From Pseudomonas sp. BN102 (lineage in GTDB: Bacteria > Pseudomonadota > Gammaproteobacteria > Pseudomonadales > Pseudomonadaceae): 64,000 nt of DNA. Position 1 is the first letter of the stretch; every line of letters starts with the position of its first letter. The translations under genes were made by a program, and so were the position numbers. The notes under the pieces are model-generated. The model saw only the letters and a program-made list of their open reading frames with translations, was not told the DNA's origin and did not search any database. Below are positions 60,277 through 64,000 of this stretch, in pieces. The stretch is taken from the NCBI RefSeq assembly GCF_029871245.1, contig NZ_SSON01000078.1, positions 62,001 to 126,000 of the forward strand. Direction: 5' to 3'.

Positions 60277-61413
60277 TCACTCGTCCCGGCGCAGGTCCGC
60301 GGGGATCGGCAGGTCGTGCAGCGGCGCCGGGCGTTTGCCGCGGCCGGCACGGAATTGCTTGAGCTGGTAGACGTAGGCCAGCACCTGGGCCACCGCCAGA
60401 TAGAGGCCAGCGGGGATTTCCTGGTCCAGCTCGGTAGAGTAGTAGACCGCCCGCGCCAGGGCCGGGGATTCCAGCACCGTCACCTGGTTCTCCTGGCCGA
60501 TCTCGCGGATCTTCAGCGCCGTGAAATCGCTGCCCTTGGCCAGCAGCAGCGGCGCTCCGCCCTTCTCGGCGTCGTACTTCAGCGCCACGGCGAAGTGGGT
60601 CGGGTTGGTGATGATCACGTCGGCCTGGGGCACGGCGGCCATCATGCGGCGCTCGGCCATTTCCCGCTGCAGGCGGCGAATGCGCGACTTGACCTCGGGC
60701 TTGCCCTCGCTGTCCTTGTACTCGTCGCGCACTTCCTGCTTGGTCATCATCAGCTTCTGCTTGTTGTCCCAGAGCTGGAAAGGCACGTCCACGGCGGCAA
60801 TCAGGATCAGCCCACAGGCCAGCCACACCGCACTCCAGCCCACCACCTGGACGCTGTGCAGGATGGCCATGTCCAGCGGTTCGTGGGCGATGGCCAGCAG
60901 GTCGTCGCGGTCGGAATTGAGCACCGCCAGGGCCACCAGCAGGATCACCGCGAACTTGGCCAGGGCCTTCAGCAGTTCCGCCAGGGAATGCAGGGAGAAC
61001 ATCCGCTTGAGCCCGGACAGCGGATTCATCCGGCTGAACTTGGGCGCCATGGCCGCGGTGGAAAACAGCCAGCCGCCCAGGGAAATCGGACCGGCGATGG
61101 ACACGATCAACAGCGTGATCAACAGCGGCAGCACCGCGTCCAGGGCCAACTTGCCCGAGGCCAGCAGCCAGATGGCCATGCTGCGCTCGTCCATCAGCAC
61201 CGACCGCGACAGGTCGAAGTTGGACTGCATCATCTTCATCAGCATGTCGGCCATGCCGCCACCCGTGGCCAGCACGCCACCGGCTCCGGCCAGGGTCACG
61301 GCGAGGGTATTGAGCTCGCGGGAACGGGCGATCTGGCCCTTGTCGCGGGCCTCCTGCAACCTTTTACTTGTGGGCTCTTCGCTTTTGTCCGCCCCGCTCT
61401 CACTTTCTGCCAC
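60277..61413 (-). CDS. flhB: Flagellar export switch protein FlhB
   Basis: This 378-residue protein has four transmembrane helices (about residues 30-210) and a cytoplasmic domain with the autocleavage motif NPTH (in VIITNPTHFAVALKYD, about 269-272). Cleavage switches export from rod/hook to filament substrates. The start is GTG with GAGGTGAG upstream. It lies 52 bp after fliR and ends the operon. Confidence 0.95.
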   Translation of the reverse strand: MAESESGADKSEEPTSKRLQEARDKGQIARSRELNTLAVTLAGAGGVLATGGGMADMLMKMMQSNFDLSRSVLMDERSMAIWLLASGKLALDAVLPLLITLLIVSIAGPISLGGWLFSTAAMAPKFSRMNPLSGLKRMFSLHSLAELLKALAKFAVILLVALAVLNSDRDDLLAIAHEPLDMAILHSVQVVGWSAVWLACGLILIAAVDVPFQLWDNKQKLMMTKQEVRDEYKDSEGKPEVKSRIRRLQREMAERRMMAAVPQADVIITNPTHFAVALKYDAEKGGAPLLLAKGSDFTALKIREIGQENQVTVLESPALARAVYYSTELDQEIPAGLYLAVAQVLAYVYQLKQFRAGRGKRPAPLHDLPIPADLRRDE

Positions 61414-61465
61414 GGCTCACCTCAGCAGTAGGCCCGGAAATCCGCCGGGACGGGCAAGTCGTTGT

Positions 61466-62242
61466 TCATCGCGCCCTCGCCAGCTCGCGCATGAGCTGCA
61501 GGGCATCGCTGGCCAGGACCTGGTACTGGGCGAGGACGTCAGCCATCCCGATCCAGACGATCACCAGGCCCAGGGCCAGGGTCAGCGGGAATCCGATGGA
61601 GAAGATGTTCAGCTGCGGCGCCGCGCGGGTCATCACGCCGAAGGCCAGGTTGACCACCAGCAGCGCGGTGATCGCCGGCAGCGACAGCAGCAGCCCGGCG
61701 CCCATCACCCAGCCAAGCTTGCCGGCCACTTCCCAGTACTGCGCCGTCAACAGTCCGCCACCCACCGGCAGGGTGACGAAGCTTTCGGCGAGCACCTCGA
61801 ACACCACCAGGTGGCCATTCATGGCGAGGAACAGCAGGGTTACCAGCATCAGGTAGAACTGCCCGAGCACCGGCACCGAGACGCCGTTGGTGGGGTCGAC
61901 CATGGAAGCGAAGCCCAGGCCCATCTGCATGGAGATGATCTGCCCGGCCACCACGAAGGCATGGAAGAACAGCTGCAGGACGAAGCCGAGCAAGGCGCCC
62001 ACCAGCACTTGCTCGCCCACCAGCAGCAGGGTGCGCAGGCTGATGGCGTCCACCTGCGGCATCGGTGGCAAGGTCGGCACCAGCACTATGGCAATGGCCA
62101 GGGCCAGGTACAGGCGCACCCGCAGCGGCACCAGCTGGGTGCCGATCACCGGCATGGTCATCAGCAGCGCGGCGATGCGGAACAGCGGCAGCAGGAAACT
62201 GCCGACCCAGCCACCGATCTGCGCATCGCTGAGCTCGAACAT
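61466..62242 (-). CDS. fliR: Flagellar export gate protein FliR
   Basis: This 258-residue membrane protein has six helices. The family segments PLFRIAALLMTMPVIGTQLVPLRVRLYLALA and GQIISMQMGLGFASMVDPTNG are present. It forms the export gate with FliP and FliQ. It starts two bases after the fliQ stop. Confidence 0.95.
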   Translation of the reverse strand: MFELSDAQIGGWVGSFLLPLFRIAALLMTMPVIGTQLVPLRVRLYLALAIAIVLVPTLPPMPQVDAISLRTLLLVGEQVLVGALLGFVLQLFFHAFVVAGQIISMQMGLGFASMVDPTNGVSVPVLGQFYLMLVTLLFLAMNGHLVVFEVLAESFVTLPVGGGLLTAQYWEVAGKLGWVMGAGLLLSLPAITALLVVNLAFGVMTRAAPQLNIFSIGFPLTLALGLVIVWIGMADVLAQYQVLASDALQLMRELARAR

Positions 62243-62244
62243 GG

Positions 62245-62514
62245 TCAGCCGATCAGCAAGGGAATGTTCTGATAGAGCGTCTGGATGTACTCCATCAGTT
62301 GGCGGGTCAGCCAGGGGCCGGCCCAGATCAGGGTGAGCAGCATCACCAACAGGCGCGGCAGGAAGCTCAGGGTCTGTTCGTTGATCTGGGTGGCGGCTTG
62401 GAACATGGCCACGATCAGGCCCACCACCAGGCTCGGCACCACGAGGATGCCGACGATCAGGCAGGTCAGCCAGAGCGCCTCACGGAACAGGTCGACGGCG
62501 ATTTCCGGGGTCAT
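62245..62514 (-). CDS. fliQ: Flagellar export gate protein FliQ
   Basis: This 89-residue protein has two transmembrane helices and the signature ATQINEQTLSFLPRLL between them. Four copies join the FliPQR helical gate. The length is standard. Confidence 0.95.
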   Translation of the reverse strand: MTPEIAVDLFREALWLTCLIVGILVVPSLVVGLIVAMFQAATQINEQTLSFLPRLLVMLLTLIWAGPWLTRQLMEYIQTLYQNIPLLIG

Positions 62515-62524
62515 CGCAAGCCTC

Positions 62525-63283
62525 CTAGACGCCGCCGAAACTGCCGGCGAGGGTGCCGATGATCAACGCCCAGCCATCCACCAGGACGAACAGCATGATC
62601 TTGAACGGCAGCGAGATGATCAGCGGCGAGAGCATCATCATGCCCATGGCCATGAGTACGCTGGCCACCACCAGGTCGATGATCAGGAAGGGGATGAAAA
62701 TCATGAAGCCGATCTGGAAGGCGGTTTTCAGCTCGGAGGTGACGAAGGCCGGGACCAGGATGGTCAGGGGCGCGGCGTCCGGGCTGGGGATGTCGGTGCG
62801 CTTGGACAGGCGCATGAACAGTTCCAGGTCGCTGGAGCGGGTCTGCGCGAGCATGAAGTTCTTGATCGGCACTTCGGCCTTGGCCACCGCATCCTGGGCC
62901 GACAGCTGTTCGTTGAGGTACGGCTGCAGGGCGTCGCGGTTCACCTGGTCGAACACCGGCGCCATGACGAACATCGTCAGGAACAGCGCCAGGCCGATGA
63001 GGATCTGATTCGACGGCGTCTGCTGCAGACCCAGCGCCTGGCGCAGGATGGAGAAGACGATGATGATCCGGGTGAAGCTGGTCATCAGCATGACGAAGGC
63101 CGGGATGAAGCTCAGCGCCGTCATGATCAGCAGGATCTGCAGGCTGACCGAGTATTCCTGCTGGCCTTCGGGGTTGGTGCTCAAGGTGATGGCCGGCACC
63201 GACAGCGGATTGTCGGCGCCGAGGGCCAGCGGCGCAGCCAGCACCAGCAGCAGTGCGATGAAGAGGCGGTGCGGGGGCATCAA
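62525..63283 (-). CDS. fliP: Flagellar export gate protein FliP
   Basis: This 252-residue protein has a cleavable signal peptide (residues 1-22) and four transmembrane helices. The family signatures [25 protein letters not shown] and [20 protein letters not shown] are present. It is the core of the export gate. It overlaps fliO by four bases. Confidence 0.96.
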   Translation of the reverse strand: MMPPHRLFIALLLVLAAPLALGADNPLSVPAITLSTNPEGQQEYSVSLQILLIMTALSFIPAFVMLMTSFTRIIIVFSILRQALGLQQTPSNQILIGLALFLTMFVMAPVFDQVNRDALQPYLNEQLSAQDAVAKAEVPIKNFMLAQTRSSDLELFMRLSKRTDIPSPDAAPLTILVPAFVTSELKTAFQIGFMIFIPFLIIDLVVASVLMAMGMMMLSPLIISLPFKIMLFVLVDGWALIIGTLAGSFGGV

Positions 63284-63720
63284 TGCTTGTCCTTGCCGAG
63301 CAGATCCATCAGGTGTTTGGCGAATTGCGGGTTGGAGGCCTGCGCCTCGGCCAGCGGCACCGGCTCCTTCAGCACATGCAGCGGGGCGATGCGCCCGGCA
63401 CTGATGCCCAGCAGTATCTGTTCGCCCCCCACCTGCACCAGCACCAGCCGATCACGTGGCCCCAGCGCCTGGGTGGCGACCAGCTGGATCACCTGGCCGC
63501 CGCGCGGCCCCAGCTGCTGAACCCGGCGCAACAGCCAGGCGAGCAGGAAGATGAGCCCCACCACCAGCAACAGGCCAAGGGCCAATTGCCCCAGTTGCGC
63601 AGCCATGCCAGTGCTGGCCGGCGCCGGAGAAGGTGCGGCGGCAGCGACCGTCGCAGCGGGTTCGGAGGCGAAGCCAGCCAGGGGCAACAGGAGCAGCCCC
63701 GCGAGAAGAAGGCGGCGCAT
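63280..63720 (-). CDS. fliO: Flagellar gate assembly protein FliO
   Basis: This 146-residue protein has a signal or N-terminal helix (residues 1-20), an Ala-rich periplasmic segment, one transmembrane helix (about 45-66) and a cytoplasmic beta-rich domain (about 70-146) with [21 protein letters not shown]. FliO helps assemble the FliP complex. It precedes fliP in the operon. Confidence 0.93.
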   Translation of the reverse strand: MRRLLLAGLLLLPLAGFASEPAATVAAAAPSPAPASTGMAAQLGQLALGLLLVVGLIFLLAWLLRRVQQLGPRGGQVIQLVATQALGPRDRLVLVQVGGEQILLGISAGRIAPLHVLKEPVPLAEAQASNPQFAKHLMDLLGKDKH

Positions 63721-63724
63721 GGTC

Positions 63725-64000
63725 TCAGCGCAGCTTCTTGATGCGTTCGCTCGGGCTGATCACATCGGTCAACCGGATGCCGAACTTCTCGTTGACCACC
63801 ACCACCTCGCCATGGGCGATCAGGGTGCCGTTGACCAGTACGTCCAGCGGCTCGCCGGCCAGGCGGTCGAGTTCGATCACAGAGCCCTGGTTGAGCTGCA
63901 GCAGGTTGCGGATGGTGATGTCGGTATTGCCCACTTCCATGGAGATGGACACCGGGATATCCAGGATCACGTCCAGGTTGGGGCCGTCCAGGCTCACCGG
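63725..64000 (-). CDS. fliN: Flagellar motor switch protein FliN (C-terminal part)
   Basis: The 5' end lies outside the window. The visible 91 residues are the SpoA domain: VILDIPVSISMEVGNTDITIRNLLQLNQGSVIELDRLAGEPLDVLVNG and the end GIRLTDVISPSERIKKLR. FliN forms the C-ring base and binds CheY-P and FliH. The fliO start follows its stop after four bases. Confidence 0.95.
   Translation of the reverse strand, partial: PVSLDGPNLDVILDIPVSISMEVGNTDITIRNLLQLNQGSVIELDRLAGEPLDVLVNGTLIAHGEVVVVNEKFGIRLTDVISPSERIKKLR

Overview
The window is a high-GC, gene-dense bacterial chromosome segment with no rRNA or tRNA genes and no recognisable insertion sequences. Gene content and order point clearly to the genus Pseudomonas: mtaD-ubiG-mupP-yciK, scpAB-rluB, a cpxR/cpxA-type locus, cyaB, a full ccmABCDEFGHI operon, and a flagellar/chemotaxis block running fliN-O-P-Q-R-flhB, flhA-flhF-fleN-fliA, cheY-Z-A-B-motC-motD-parC-parP-cheW. 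A species cannot be given from sequence alone.

Layout. (1) 1-4035, plus strand: methylthioadenosine deaminase (truncated by the window edge), ubiG, mupP, an SDR, and a GGDEF diguanylate cyclase with a sigma54-like promoter. (2) 4107-7315, minus strand: rluB with a long Arg-rich repeat tail, then scpB and scpA. (3) 7485-14095: a small membrane protein, the yciO-like/RNase AM pair, yciB-yciI, a coiled-coil membrane protein, and a Cpx-type envelope-stress system (regulator, LTxxQ periplasmic protein, sensor) with a CpxR-like box. (4) 14375-17385: two tandem trkH paralogues. (5) 17535-25079: AraC regulators, a Mpo1-like protein, adenylate cyclase CyaB, a glycosyltransferase/LpxH-like pair, CsaA, a DMT transporter and a SelT/W/H-like protein. 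(6) 25152-30642: patatin autotransporter PlpD, an orphan sulfate-binding protein, an unidentified membrane protein, a DUF4124 protein and a lipoprotein. (7) 30639-37534, minus: the cytochrome c maturation operon, nearly every junction overlapping or abutting. (8) 37686-40105: FliK-like and FlhB-C-terminus-like genes and a periplasmic rhodanese. (9) 40464-45754: a three-gene accessory locus with two different, apparently leaderless zinc-metallopeptidase-like proteins. (10) 45805-64000, minus: chemotaxis, motor-switch and flagellar export genes.

How the genes work together. Block 10 is one functional unit. The FliP/Q/R/FlhB/FlhA export gate and its assembly factor FliO, the switch protein FliN, the number/placement factors FlhF and FleN, sigma factor FliA, the signalling core CheA/B/W/Y/Z, the MotC/D stators and the ParC/ParP polar-localisation proteins are encoded together. 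Block 7 makes c-type cytochromes. The remainder is mainly housekeeping and envelope-stress or signalling genes.

The most unusual region is 40464-45754: a matrixin-like protein (HExxHxxGxxH with a Met-turn), a 99-residue orphan, and a 922-residue protein joining a degenerate HAD-like domain to an M1/M61-like gluzincin (HExxH-18-E) and beta-rich C-terminal domains. I do not recognise this combination as a described system. Other notable features are a dispersed palindromic repeat centred on GCGAATGAATTCGC (one copy supplies the C-terminus of a transporter), tandem trkH genes, and repeated acidic motifs in the CheA linker.
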